NCBI RefSeq assembly: GCF_001813675.1
Contig: NZ_KV813675.1
Location: 115,396-179,395 of the forward strand
Direction of reading: 5' to 3'
Origin: Streptococcus sp. HMSC078D09
GTDB taxonomy: Bacteria; Bacillota; Bacilli; Lactobacillales; Streptococcaceae
DNA length: 64,000 nt
The notes under the pieces are model-generated. The model saw nothing but the letters and a program-made list of their open reading frames with translations, had not been told where the DNA came from and ran no database searches. Each line of letters starts with the position of its first letter. Position 1 is the stretch's first letter. The position numbers and the translations under genes were made by a program. This document shows positions 1 through 9,591 of this stretch, in pieces.

Positions 1-75
1 TTTTGGACCTAAGGTTCCAAAACTCCCGAGCGCTAGAAACACAGTTGTTTCTAGCGCTTTTCTCACGGCGGAAAT
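1..75 (+). repeat. two-hairpin intergenic repeat, copy 1
   Basis: Two adjacent stem-loops: TTTTGGACC/GGTTCCAAAA around a TAA loop, then AGCGCTAGAAAC/GTTTCTAGCGCT, followed by TTTTCTCACGGCGGAAA. The same layout recurs at 44312-44395 with compensating stem changes. The second hairpin plus its short T run could terminate a transcript that enters from outside the window. The element is cut by the window edge. Confidence 0.6.
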
Positions 76-180
76 TCTCAGGATATATTTAAATAATGAA
101 AACAATAGGGAAGTACTTTTTTTTACAGAGTTTTCTTATTTTATATTATTTTATATAAAAAATCATTTTTATACGTTCGG

Positions 181-209
181 AGTGCTACAGCATGCTGTAG
201 CACTTTTTT
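181..209 (+). terminator. intrinsic terminator (24-bp perfect palindrome)
   Basis: AGTGCTACAGCA is followed directly by its complement and then TTTTTT. It presumably ends transcription from a gene left of the window and insulates the spxB promoter. The rest of 76-325 is AT-rich and shows no gene. Confidence 0.75.
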
Positions 210-325
210 ATCTTTCCTTACAGCTCTATGGGAAAAGAGGGGTGCATGCAAATTATAATAAAATATCCTATTCTACTATAGTTTGTGAATTTTTCTCAAA
301 AGGAGCATCTGTTATGTAATAGGGA

Positions 326-354
326 TTGAGCATCTCTGAGCAGATTCTTATACA
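326..354 (+). promoter_or_regulatory. candidate spxB promoter
   Basis: TTGAGC (326-331) and TATACA (349-354) are separated by 17 bp. Transcription would start near 361, giving a 5' leader of about 160 nt before spxB. It is the best sigma-A-like match in the upstream region. Confidence 0.5.
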
Positions 355-382
355 TGTGACTCTCTTTGTGATAAATTAATAC

Positions 383-410
383 TGTAATCGTTTTGTAAAT
401 CGTTTTCATG
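383..410 (+). promoter_or_regulatory. tandem cre-like operator upstream of spxB
   Basis: Two near-direct repeats, GTAATCGTTTT and GTAAATCGTTTT, lie side by side. The second, read on the minus strand, is ATGAAAACGATTTACA, close to the CcpA cre consensus but with the right half shifted by one base. CcpA control of spxB is known in viridans streptococci. The site lies downstream of the proposed transcription start, which would suit repression. Confidence 0.5.
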
Positions 411-520
411 AGAAATGTCAGAAAAAACTCATTTTCAAAACGAAACCTGATCGCAAAGATGGAGTAGAAGCGCTATGCTACATTTTTAAAGGATCAATAT
501 AGATTTAAAGGAGAGTTAGA

Positions 521-2296
521 ATGACTCAAGGGAAAATTACTGCATCTGCAGCAATGCTTAACGTATTGAAAACATGGGGCGTAGACACGATCTACGGGAT
601 CCCATCAGGAACACTCAGCTCATTGATGGACGCTTTGGCTGAAGACAAAGATATCCGTTTCTTGCAAGTTCGCCACGAAGAAACAGGTGCTCTTGCAGCG
701 GTTATGCAGGCTAAATTTGGCGGTTCTATCGGTGTTGCAGTTGGTTCAGGTGGACCTGGTGCAACTCACTTGATCAACGGTGTTTACGATGCAGCTATGG
801 ATAACACTCCATTCCTTGCGATCCTTGGATCACGTCCAGTTAACGAATTGAACATGGATGCCTTCCAAGAATTGAACCAAAACCCAATGTACAACGGTAT
901 AGCTGTTTACAACAAACGTGTAGCTTACGCAGAGCAATTGCCAAAAGTGATTGACGAAGCTTGCCGTGCTGCCGTTTCTAAAAAAGGTCCAGCTGTCGTT
1001 GAAATTCCAGTAAACTTCGGTTTCCAAGAAATCGACGAAAACTCATACTACGGTTCAGGTTCATACGAACGTTCATTCATCGCTCCTGCCTTGAACGAAG
1101 CTGAAATCGACAAAGCTGTTGAAATCTTGAACAATGCTGAACGTCCAGTTATCTATGCTGGTTACGGTGGTGTGAAAGCTGGTGAAGTGATCACTGAATT
1201 GTCACGTAAAATCAAAGCACCAATCATCACAACTGGTAAAAACTTTGAAGCGTTCGAATGGAACTATGAAGGTTTGACAGGTTCTGCTTACCGTGTTGGT
1301 TGGAAACCAGCCAACGAAGTGGTCTTTGAAGCAGACACAGTTCTTTTCCTTGGTTCAAACTTCCCATTTGCTGAAGTTTACGAAGCATTCAAAAACACTG
1401 AAAAATTCATCCAAGTCGATATCGACCCTTACAAACTTGGTAAACGTCACGCCCTTGACGCTTCAATCCTTGGTGACGCAGGTCAAGCAGCGAAAGCTAT
1501 CCTTGACAAAGTGAACCCAGTTGAGTCTACTCCGTGGTGGCGTGCAAACGTGAAGAACAACCAAAACTGGCGTGATTACATGAACAAACTCGAAGGTAAA
1601 ACTGAGGGTGATTTGCAATTGTACCAAGTCTACAATGCAATCAACAAACATGCTGATCAAGACGCTATCTACTCAATCGACGTAGGTGACACTACTCAAA
1701 CATCTACTCGTCACCTTCACATGACACCTAAGAACATGTGGCGTACATCTCCACTCTTTGCGACAATGGGTATTGCCCTTCCTGGTGGTATCGCTGCTAA
1801 GAAAGACAATCCAAATCGCCAAGTATGGAACATCATGGGTGACGGTGCATTCAACATGTGCTACCCAGACGTTATCACAAACGTTCAATACGACCTTCCA
1901 GTTATCAACGTTGTCTTCTCAAATGGTAAATATGCCTTCATCAAGGACAAATACGAAGACACAAACAAACACTTGTTTGGTTGTGACTTCCCTAATGCTG
2001 ACTATGCGAAAATCGCTGAAGCTCAAGGAGCTATTGGATTTACAGTTGACCGTATCGAAGACATCGACGCAGTCGTTGCTGAAGCTGTTAAATTGAACAA
2101 AGAAGGTAAAACTGTTGTTATCGATGCTCACATCACTCCACATCGTCCACTTCCAGTAGAAGTACTTGAATTGGATCCAAAACAACACTCAGAAGAAGCT
2201 ATTAAAGCCTTCAAAGAAAAATACGAAGCTGAAGAGCTTGTACCATTCCGTCTCTTCTTGGAAGAAGAAGGGTTGCAATCACGCGCAATCAAATAA
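521..2296 (+). CDS. spxB: pyruvate oxidase
   Basis: Thiamine-diphosphate and FAD enzyme that oxidises pyruvate with O2 and phosphate to acetyl phosphate, CO2 and H2O2; it is cytosolic and the main peroxide source in oral streptococci. At 591 residues it has the family length. The N-terminal TPP (Pyr) domain shows the conserved glutamate in [10 protein letters not shown] (about residues 51-60). The C-terminal TPP domain has the GDG motif ([12 protein letters not shown], about residue 445) ahead of the Mg-binding asparagine region. Codon use is strongly biased, as in highly expressed genes. The start is fixed by AAAGGAG at 508-514. Upstream lie a promoter candidate and a cre-like site. The name follows the streptococcal SpxB family; a generic pyruvate oxidase (pox) is the only alternative. 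Confidence 0.95.
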   Translation: MTQGKITASAAMLNVLKTWGVDTIYGIPSGTLSSLMDALAEDKDIRFLQVRHEETGALAAVMQAKFGGSIGVAVGSGGPGATHLINGVYDAAMDNTPFLAILGSRPVNELNMDAFQELNQNPMYNGIAVYNKRVAYAEQLPKVIDEACRAAVSKKGPAVVEIPVNFGFQEIDENSYYGSGSYERSFIAPALNEAEIDKAVEILNNAERPVIYAGYGGVKAGEVITELSRKIKAPIITTGKNFEAFEWNYEGLTGSAYRVGWKPANEVVFEADTVLFLGSNFPFAEVYEAFKNTEKFIQVDIDPYKLGKRHALDASILGDAGQAAKAILDKVNPVESTPWWRANVKNNQNWRDYMNKLEGKTEGDLQLYQVYNAINKHADQDAIYSIDVGDTTQTSTRHLHMTPKNMWRTSPLFATMGIALPGGIAAKKDNPNRQVWNIMGDGAFNMCYPDVITNVQYDLPVINVVFSNGKYAFIKDKYEDTNKHLFGCDFPNADYAKIAEAQGAIGFTVDRIEDIDAVVAEAVKLNKEGKTVVIDAHITPHRPLPVEVLELDPKQHSEEAIKAFKEKYEAEELVPFRLFLEEEGLQSRAIK

Positions 2297-2356
2297 TTCT
2301 GCTCGTCGAAAATCAAATGTAAATATTGTAGACTTCTTTATTAGGTTACTGCCGAC

Positions 2357-2476
2357 GATTCCATCATTGAAACCTTAATTTTCAATGATGGAATCTAGTG
2401 CGGAGCCTAGAAAAAGTCCCAAAGGATTTTTCGTAGTTTGATGAGCAAAGTTTTACCATCAAACTTGGTTCCGCCT
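2357..2476 (+). other. structured intergenic region after spxB
   Basis: A 16-bp perfect hairpin (GATTCCATCATTGAAA, 2357-2372, with 2380-2395) has no T run after it. Next comes what folds as a three-way junction: outer stem GCGGAGCC (2400-2407) with GGTTCCGC (2467-2474), an arm GAAAAAGTCC/GGATTTTTC (2410-2432), and an arm GTTTGATG/CATCAAAC (2436-2464). It may be a 3' UTR structure of spxB, a small RNA or an interspersed repeat. Confidence 0.5.
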
Positions 2477-2502
2477 TGTTTATTCATTGATTTTCATAGA
2501 GA

Positions 2503-2536
2503 CGAACTTAAAAGATCGGAGCAATCCGGTCTTTTT
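2503..2536 (+). terminator. hairpin with T run just upstream of VOC gene
   Basis: GAACTTAAAAGATCGG then AGCAAT then CCGGTCTTTTT forms a short stem (one G-T pair) with a T run. It ends only two bases before the ribosome-binding site of the next gene. A near-identical copy lies just past that gene at 2938-2974. Confidence 0.55.
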
Positions 2537-2550
2537 CTGGAGGATAGTAA

Positions 2551-2898
2551 ATGAATTTAAATCAATTAGATATTATCGTTTCAAATGTTCCTCAAGTCTG
2601 TGCTAGCTTGGAACGTATCTTGGACAAAAAGGCGGACTATGTTGACCAAAATTTTGCTCAGTTCACGATTGGCAGTCACTGTCTCATGTTATCCCAAAAC
2701 CATTTGATACCTTTGGAAAATTTCCAGTCAGGAATCATTCTTCATGTCGAGGTTGAGGATGTAGACCAGAACTACAAACGATTGAAAGAGCTTGGTATCC
2801 AGGTTTTAAACGGTCCAGTTGTAACCGATTGGGGAACAGAATCTCTGCTAGTTAAAGGCCCTGCTGGTCTAGTGATTGATTTTTATCGTATGAAATAG
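2551..2898 (+). CDS. VOC-superfamily (glyoxalase/bleomycin-resistance-like) protein
   Basis: A 115-residue single-module protein with the beta-alpha-beta-beta-beta pattern of the vicinal-oxygen-chelate fold: N-terminal strand LDIIVSNVPQV, a later strand GIILHVEVEDVDQNYKRL typical of the second half of the fold, and a C-terminal VIDFYRM strand. Members are glyoxalases, dioxygenases or drug-binding proteins; nothing here fixes a substrate. The ribosome-binding site is GGAGGAT at 2539-2545. It stands alone between two copies of the same hairpin, so it may be read by antitermination or from a weak promoter in the spacer. Confidence 0.7.
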   Translation: MNLNQLDIIVSNVPQVCASLERILDKKADYVDQNFAQFTIGSHCLMLSQNHLIPLENFQSGIILHVEVEDVDQNYKRLKELGIQVLNGPVVTDWGTESLLVKGPAGLVIDFYRMK

Positions 2899-2937
2899 GT
2901 AATTCTATTATCAAAAAATTTAAACGTTCTTGGAGTG

Positions 2938-2974
2938 GAACTTAAAAAGGTCGGAGCAATCCGGTCTTTTTTCT
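2938..2974 (+). terminator. terminator after VOC gene, second copy of hairpin
   Basis: GAACTTAAAAAGGTCGG, AGCAAT, CCGGTCTTTTTTC: the same sequence as at 2503-2536 apart from one inserted base and a G for A, which turns the G-T pair into G-C. It is a good rho-independent terminator. Confidence 0.7.
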
Positions 2975-3077
2975 TGTATGAGAGTAGCAAATACCTTAGA
3001 ATAGTATCAGTTTTTCATAGGATCTTGTAGGATTTTTTGGAAAGAGAAGGGTATAATAGAACTATCAAATCAAGTGA

Positions 3078-4526
<1,449 letters not shown>

Positions 4527-4565
4527 AAGTTTTCGGTACTTGCTGGCCGACTTTCTCCTCTCAAC

Positions 4566-4612
4566 GAAAAAGCTTAGAATCCCAACCACAAGCTGGGGTC
4601 CTAAGCTTTTTG
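4566..4612 (+). terminator. terminator between bglA and the next, convergent gene
   Basis: AAAAGCTTAGAATCCCA pairs with TGGGGTCCTAAGCTTTTT across a short loop, followed by T residues on the plus strand and preceded by A residues, so it can act in both directions. Confidence 0.75.
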
Positions 4613-4640
4613 TATGTAGTTTAGCCAAGTCATTACGGAT

Positions 4641-5174
4641 TTACTGGTCGTAATCTAAGACATTGTTCTCGATGACAAACTTAGATTCAGCGGAAATGTT
4701 GGCTGCTCCTAGTTGCAACTGAGAACTTCCGTCTGGCTTCATGATGTGCCACTGACCGTCCTTGTGGGCAAAGATAGCCTGAAATGTGACGTTATCACTC
4801 TTGTCTCGAATAGGTAGAACAAATGCTTGATCAGTATTCTCTAAGAGAATCTCTTCTTTTTTTTCAAAGTTATAGATATAAAATTGCCCAGTTCTTTGTC
4901 CCAAACCATGGAGTTCATCGACTTTTTGCCAATTCTCAAACTTATTCCGAACAAGGGATTCATTATAAATCTTGTTGAAGGTTTCGTTGCGTTTCTTCGT
5001 TTCTTCCTCGTCTAGTGTTTTCTGAAACTCTGCAACCTTTTTAGTCGTTTGAATGGTTTGTCTGTTTTGCTCCCTGATTTGCTGGCGGTGGATGACTCGC
5101 ATCATTCTTGCAGCAACGCCCAGGATGACAAGGATGGATACAAGACTGATTTTAGTTTTAGCATTATTTTTCAT
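4641..5174 (-). CDS. hypothetical membrane-anchored protein
   Basis: A 177-residue protein I do not recognise. One hydrophobic segment near the N-terminus (ISLVSILVILGVAARMM, about residues 8-24) is followed by a charged, Gln/Lys/Glu-rich stretch predicted as coiled coil (about 25-75) and a soluble C-terminal domain with beta-rich repeats. It lacks a lipobox cysteine, so it is more likely an anchored than a lipid-modified protein. It has its own promoter (5206-5235) and a shared terminator with bglA, so it is monocistronic. Confidence 0.7.
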   Translation of the reverse strand: MKNNAKTKISLVSILVILGVAARMMRVIHRQQIREQNRQTIQTTKKVAEFQKTLDEEETKKRNETFNKIYNESLVRNKFENWQKVDELHGLGQRTGQFYIYNFEKKEEILLENTDQAFVLPIRDKSDNVTFQAIFAHKDGQWHIMKPDGSSQLQLGAANISAESKFVIENNVLDYDQ

Positions 5175-5205
5175 AGATGAGTCTCCCTATTGTGTCATTG
5201 GTCCT

Positions 5206-5235
5206 ATTATACCCTTTGAAAGAAAAGATCGTCAA
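5206..5235 (-). promoter_or_regulatory. promoter of the 4641-5174 gene
   Basis: On the minus strand TTGACG (5235-5230), 18 bp, TATAAT (5211-5206): a near-consensus vegetative promoter 31 bp upstream of the start codon. Confidence 0.7.
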
Positions 5236-5377
5236 GTTCATCTTGTGATGATCTAACATGCAGATCTAGCTGGGTACAATAGAATTTTATCAGATTTTCA
5301 TTGACGAAGGTCCCTTTATTTGATAGGCTAGGGGAATAGAACTGATTTCGCAAGAAAAGAAAAAAGGAGCGAGGCAA

Positions 5378-6067
5378 GTGACACGGATTTTATTAATCGA
5401 GGATAATAATGATATCCAAGAAATTTTATACAGTCTCTTAAGTGAAGATCATGAGGTCCTTCAGGCTTTTTCAGGTACAGAAGGGCTGCGGCTCTTCCAG
5501 CAAGAAGCCGTTGATTTGGTCCTTCTGGATATCATGCTTCCAGGGAAAAATGGGGATCAGGTCCTTGAGGAGATCCGTTTGCAGAGTCAGACACCGGTTA
5601 TCATGATGACCGCTCTGGGAGACAAACACCTCATTAGCCAGTATCTCCTTGCAGGTGCCAATGATTATATTGTCAAGCCCTTTAATCTGGACGAAGTGGC
5701 GGCTCGGGTGACGGTGCAGTTGAGAAATCAACCGACGGTAGCACAGGAATCTCAAGCGTCGCAAAAGCGATCCTTTAAGAATTTGGTCTTAAATCCAGAA
5801 ACCTTTGAACTGGAGTCCGGCGAACAGACGCTTCGATTGGGCAAAAAAGAATTTCAAATTTTTGAGACCTTGCTGGCGCATCCAAAGAAGATTTTCACCA
5901 AAGAAGAATTGTATGAAGCTGTCTGGGAAGAAGTCTATCTGCCTGGAGACAATACCCTCAATGCCCAATTAAGCAATCTTCGAAAGAAAATTGCCCAGCT
6001 TGACCCAGATGAGGACTATATTGAAACGGTCTGGGGCTTGGGTGTTCGCTTGAAAGGAGACAAGTAA
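5378..6067 (+). CDS. OmpR/PhoB-family response regulator
   Basis: Receiver domain in residues 1-115 with the acidic pocket in LLIEDN, phospho-acceptor Asp in LVLLDIMLPG (about residue 51), switch Thr in MMTALG and Lys in IVKPF. A winged-helix DNA-binding domain follows (about 130-228) with the typical LRKKI and VWGLGVRL recognition/wing segments. It starts with GTG, backed by AAAAAGGAG. Its stop overlaps the kinase start by one base (TAATG), so the two are co-translated. The pair faces an ABC transporter on the opposite strand, an arrangement common for peptide-antibiotic sensing and export modules; that function is inferred. Confidence 0.9.
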   Translation: MTRILLIEDNNDIQEILYSLLSEDHEVLQAFSGTEGLRLFQQEAVDLVLLDIMLPGKNGDQVLEEIRLQSQTPVIMMTALGDKHLISQYLLAGANDYIVKPFNLDEVAARVTVQLRNQPTVAQESQASQKRSFKNLVLNPETFELESGEQTLRLGKKEFQIFETLLAHPKKIFTKEELYEAVWEEVYLPGDNTLNAQLSNLRKKIAQLDPDEDYIETVWGLGVRLKGDK

Positions 6068-6954
6068 TGTGGGTTTTAGTTCTAATTCTTGTCGTCCTTG
6101 TCCTTCTCTTGGGACTGGGCTACCTTCGCCTACTCTCTGCTCTCAAAGATTTGCAGGAGCAGATTCAACAGAAGCTCCAAAATGGGAGTGGAGTACGGTT
6201 AACGTCACGTGTTTCAAAAAAAGAATTGGTCGCCTTGACCAAGCAGGTCAGTGATCTCTTTGATCAGATCGAGCGGACCAATCGGATTGCCTTTCAAGAG
6301 AAAAAGACCTTGGATATGGCCATTAGTAATATTGCCCACGATATCCGGACGCCTTTGACCATTGCATCGGGCTATACCCAACAAATCATCAAGGGTGGGA
6401 CGCAGGAAGAGGAAAAGCTGAAGAAAATTGCTTCCAATCTTCAAGTCGTCTCAAAACGTTTGGAATCTCTCTTGGAATACAGACGCTTGATGGAGGGAGC
6501 CATTCAGCCTCGGATTTCAGACGTCGATCTCAGCCAAGTCCTGACTCAGCAGTTGTTCCAGTATTATGACAGCCTGTCTGAGGCGGGGATTGCCTTAGAG
6601 GTAGAGCTAGAAGAGCATCTTCATTATGCTACGGATCCTGAGCTTTGGGAGCGCCTCTTGCAAAATATGCTCAGCAATGTCCTCAAGCATGGAAAGGAGC
6701 AGGCCCGTTTGACCTTGACCTCAGACGCGGACACGATTCGGGTCGAGCTGCGCAATATTGTGCAACAACCGATCCAGCACTTAGACCAATTGGCTAGTCG
6801 ATTCTACTCTGAAAATCTCTCGGATACAGAGGAGTCTTCTGGCTTGGGTCTCTACATTATTCAAAATTTTGTAGAGATCTTAGGCGGAGACTTGCAACTG
6901 GCGACGGAGGCAGATTGGTTTGTTTTGACCATTACACTAAGAGAAAAGGCTTGA
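6067..6954 (+). CDS. sensor histidine kinase
   Basis: A 295-residue kinase with a single N-terminal membrane segment (residues 2-25) and no extracellular sensor domain, so it probably senses within the membrane or through a partner such as the neighbouring ABC transporter. The phospho-acceptor His lies in AISNIAHDIRTPLT (about residue 94). The ATPase part has the N box (QNMLSNVLKHG) and G box (SGLGLYI). It is translationally coupled to the regulator at 5378. Its stop codon lies inside the arm of the terminator shared with the convergent transporter. Confidence 0.9.
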   Translation: MWVLVLILVVLVLLLGLGYLRLLSALKDLQEQIQQKLQNGSGVRLTSRVSKKELVALTKQVSDLFDQIERTNRIAFQEKKTLDMAISNIAHDIRTPLTIASGYTQQIIKGGTQEEEKLKKIASNLQVVSKRLESLLEYRRLMEGAIQPRISDVDLSQVLTQQLFQYYDSLSEAGIALEVELEEHLHYATDPELWERLLQNMLSNVLKHGKEQARLTLTSDADTIRVELRNIVQQPIQHLDQLASRFYSENLSDTEESSGLGLYIIQNFVEILGGDLQLATEADWFVLTITLREKA

Positions 6955-6974
6955 GCATTGCTCAAGCCTTTTTG
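6944..6974. terminator. bidirectional terminator
   Basis: AAGGCTTGAGC, ATT, GCTCAAGCCTT with AAAA before and TTTTT after. It serves both the kinase gene and the convergent ABC permease gene, and contains the kinase TGA. Confidence 0.85.
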
Positions 6975-7727
6975 TTATAAATCTTTGTGTTTAAAAGTAG
7001 CGAGTCCTAGGAAGCCGAAAACAAGGATGAATCCAAGGGCGATTGAGAGGGTGTTGGTTGTTGCTGTGGTGCTCTGTACCAAGGAATATTGGAACTCCAA
7101 GTTTAGATAGTGGAGAATGTCAATATCTTTAAAGAAAAGCGCAGGTAGACTTAAGAGGATATTTCCAATAAAGTAGCCAACGAAGGCCAAGGTGATGGAT
7201 TGGCTAGCATAGAGAAGGAAGGAAATGATGCTGACCCAAGCCAAGGTGCAGAGGAATTGAATCAGCACGGTCAGTCCAAAATGAGCAAGGAAGTGCTCTG
7301 GCATGGTGCCAAGTCCATTGTAGAGGGTCGCGATCAAGAAGACGAGACCATAAGAAACAAGAAATTGAAAGAGAGCAATGGTCAGGACAACAGCGCTTTT
7401 GGCAAAGTAGTAGCTAGTGCGCGAAACGCCATAGGCCAGACTATTCTTGTATAAGTTTTGTGTTAAGTCTGTTCCCAGAACCAAGGTGATGACAATAATG
7501 GTAAAGAGGATAGTCACACTGATGCTGGAAGAGTAGTTGGTCAAGGCTTTAAAGCCTGTCCAAACTTCGGTTGCTTGGGGTAATTTGGATTCCGTATTGA
7601 CGCCGACGTGGCCGGTAGCTCCAAAGATGACTCCAGACAGGATGTTGAGTACGAGAATGGCTTCTGTAATCCAAAAACCTTTGGAGCGAAAAAGTCTGTA
7701 AAAATCTGCTTGAATGGTATGCAACAT
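6975..7727 (-). CDS. ABC-2 type transporter permease
   Basis: A 250-residue integral membrane protein with about six hydrophobic segments, starting with a short amphipathic N-terminus (MLHTIQADFYRLFRSKGFW) typical of the lantibiotic-immunity/ABC-2 permease class. It is downstream of the ATPase gene at 7782, separated by about 50 bp, and presumably forms the channel of that transporter. The convergent two-component system is the likely regulator. The substrate is unknown; peptide antibiotics are the leading guess from context. Confidence 0.8.
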   Translation of the reverse strand: MLHTIQADFYRLFRSKGFWITEAILVLNILSGVIFGATGHVGVNTESKLPQATEVWTGFKALTNYSSSISVTILFTIIVITLVLGTDLTQNLYKNSLAYGVSRTSYYFAKSAVVLTIALFQFLVSYGLVFLIATLYNGLGTMPEHFLAHFGLTVLIQFLCTLAWVSIISFLLYASQSITLAFVGYFIGNILLSLPALFFKDIDILHYLNLEFQYSLVQSTTATTNTLSIALGFILVFGFLGLATFKHKDL

Positions 7728-7781
7728 GATAAATCTCCTAAATGAAATATGTGGGATAAGTAATACGAGACGGTGGTTTGA

Positions 7782-8690
7782 CTAGTCGACCAAGTCCGTA
7801 AAGAATTTCTCTAAATCTTGGCGGGCATAGTAGATTTCATCCACGTCAATATCCGCTTGAACGAGGGCTTTGACAATGACTTTAATATCATGAGTCTGTC
7901 CGAAGATATGGATTTCGCCGTCCTTATCGATGACCTTGATGCGGTGATGGAGCTGATCCTGAATCAGTTGACTCGCAAGGGCTAGCTGGCTAGTCTTGAG
8001 GATGATGTAATCTTCTCCTTGTTCTTCGAATTCAGCCTTGCTAATTTCTTTGATCAGGCGTCCTTGGTCGACAATGCCAAAGCGATTGGCAACCAGATAG
8101 AGTTCGGAGAGGATGTGGCTGGAAATGAGGATGGTCATTCCAAGTTCATCGTTGAGGCGCTTGATCATCTGACGGAATTCCTTGATTCCGACTGGATCGA
8201 GACCATTGATGGGTTCGTCCAAAATGAGGAAGTCGGGTTTGGCAATGAGCGCAATCGCAATTCCCAACCGTTGTTTCATCCCGAGTGAAAAATCACGGAA
8301 TTTCTTCTTACCCGTATTATTCAGGCCGACATAGTTCAAGGTTTCTTTGATGACCTGGTCGGGATTGGGGATATGGCGAGCCTTGCAATAGTAGACCAGA
8401 TTTTGATAAGCGGTCATATGCTTATGGGCCACGGGACTCTCAATGACGGAACCAACCCGTTTTAGGGCTTGCGTCCACTGGGAGCGATTTGTAGAAGAGA
8501 AGAGTGAGACGCTTCCGTCAGTTTCCTGAATTAGCTGGGTGATGACCTTGATGAGGGTGGTTTTCCCAGCACCGTTCTTACCGATCAGGCCGTAGACGTC
8601 GCCTTTACGAATGGTGAGATTCACATCATTTAAGGCGTATTGATGACCAAATTTTTTACTCAAATGGGAAATTTCTAATACTTTTTCCAT
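7782..8690 (-). CDS. ABC transporter ATP-binding protein
   Basis: A 302-residue ABC ATPase: Walker A GKNGAGKTT (about residue 38), signature FSLGMKQR (a common variant in the immunity/export class), Walker B FLILDEPINGLDP, and the switch His in ISSHILSEL. About 80 extra C-terminal residues form an accessory domain, as in bacitracin/lantibiotic exporters of the BcrA type. It is first in a two-gene operon with the permease at 6975. Upstream lies the structured repeat at 8795-8975. Confidence 0.9.
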   Translation of the reverse strand: MEKVLEISHLSKKFGHQYALNDVNLTIRKGDVYGLIGKNGAGKTTLIKVITQLIQETDGSVSLFSSTNRSQWTQALKRVGSVIESPVAHKHMTAYQNLVYYCKARHIPNPDQVIKETLNYVGLNNTGKKKFRDFSLGMKQRLGIAIALIAKPDFLILDEPINGLDPVGIKEFRQMIKRLNDELGMTILISSHILSELYLVANRFGIVDQGRLIKEISKAEFEEQGEDYIILKTSQLALASQLIQDQLHHRIKVIDKDGEIHIFGQTHDIKVIVKALVQADIDVDEIYYARQDLEKFFTDLVD

Positions 8691-8794
8691 GGTTTTCTCC
8701 TTCGTCCAAATGACTAGTTGTTTTCTTTACACTCTTAGTATACAGCTTGCTTTTCAAATAACTATCAAGCAATTCTCAAATATTTCTAAAAAAA

Positions 8795-8975
8795 GAGAGT
8801 GGAACAGAAATCGGTAATTCGTTAGAATTCGATTTCGTCGTCCCACCTCCGCACAGTTGAGTAGGGCTGTAAAAGCTGATGAAATCAGCGTAGTAGAGCC
8901 CACTCAACCACTGCGTCTTGCTCAACAATCCAAAAATAATTGAGAGGCTAGGACTTTTGTCCCCAGCCTCTTCAT
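8795..8975. repeat. structured intergenic repeat-like element with three stems
   Basis: Three successive inverted repeats fill the spacer. GTGGAAC (8799-8805) pairs with GTCCCAC (8840-8846) and encloses GAAATCG/CGATTTC. GTTGAGTAGGGCT (8856-8868) pairs with AGCCCACTCAAC (8897-8908) around GCTGAT/ATCAGC. GAGGCTAGGAC pairs with GTCCCCAGCCTC (8944-8970). The modular form resembles the small interspersed repeats common in mitis-group streptococci; copy number cannot be judged here. The last stem can terminate transcripts. Confidence 0.6.
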
Positions 8976-8976
8976 T

Positions 8977-9591
8977 TTAAAATTCAGCGACAAACTCCTT
9001 GATGGCTTGGGCCAGTTCATAGGGTTTCTCGGTATTGAGTAGATGGCCTCCGTCTGCGATTTCTTGATAGCGGCCTTTGGGCAGGAGCTTGGCCAATTTT
9101 TTAGAAGAAGATTGATTGGCCCAATCTTTGCCACCACAAACAACCAAGCTAGGAAGAGGGCAAGCTTTAACGGTATCGGTTAAATTGAGCCCTTTTAATT
9201 CGGTCAAGATTTGAAGCATCTGTTGTTTATTGGCATCTTGTTTTTCAAAGACATGCTTGGGAAGCAGACGAAAAAGGAGAATCTGGAGCCGATAGAGGGG
9301 ATTGGTGTTGAGTTTGTATTGAGTTCCCGCAAGGACCAAGCCCTTGAGTTGCGGGAAGTCTTGTCTTGAGAGATCAAGAGCGAGCACGCCACCTAGTGAG
9401 AGTCCTACCAGAATAAAGGATTCGCTTTCTTGCTGGAGGCGCTCCATCAACCTTTCTTTGACTTCCTGATAGCTTTCTTTTGGATGGGAGAAAATATCAA
9501 AAGTTTTGGAGTGCAAGGGTGAAAGTGCAAATTGGACTCCTTGCCAAGAGAGGACATCTTGCCCTAGTCCATGTAAAAAAATTAGTTTCAT
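8977..9591 (-). CDS. alpha/beta hydrolase
   Basis: A 204-residue compact alpha/beta hydrolase. It opens with KLIFLHGLGQD (HG oxyanion-hole motif) and has the nucleophile elbow GLSLGG (Ser about residue 65). A late Asp (VVCGGKDWANQ) and His (ADGGHLLNTEKP) complete a plausible Ser-Asp-His triad. Its ATG overlaps the TGA of the upstream pabB-like gene by one base (TGATGA), so the two are translationally coupled. The substrate is unknown; coupling to a folate-pathway gene does not define one. Confidence 0.85.
   Translation of the reverse strand: MKLIFLHGLGQDVLSWQGVQFALSPLHSKTFDIFSHPKESYQEVKERLMERLQQESESFILVGLSLGGVLALDLSRQDFPQLKGLVLAGTQYKLNTNPLYRLQILLFRLLPKHVFEKQDANKQQMLQILTELKGLNLTDTVKACPLPSLVVCGGKDWANQSSSKKLAKLLPKGRYQEIADGGHLLNTEKPYELAQAIKEFVAEF

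Noticed and set aside
2166-2378. Small frames overlapping the end of spxB
   Set aside because: Out-of-frame shadows with no start signal.
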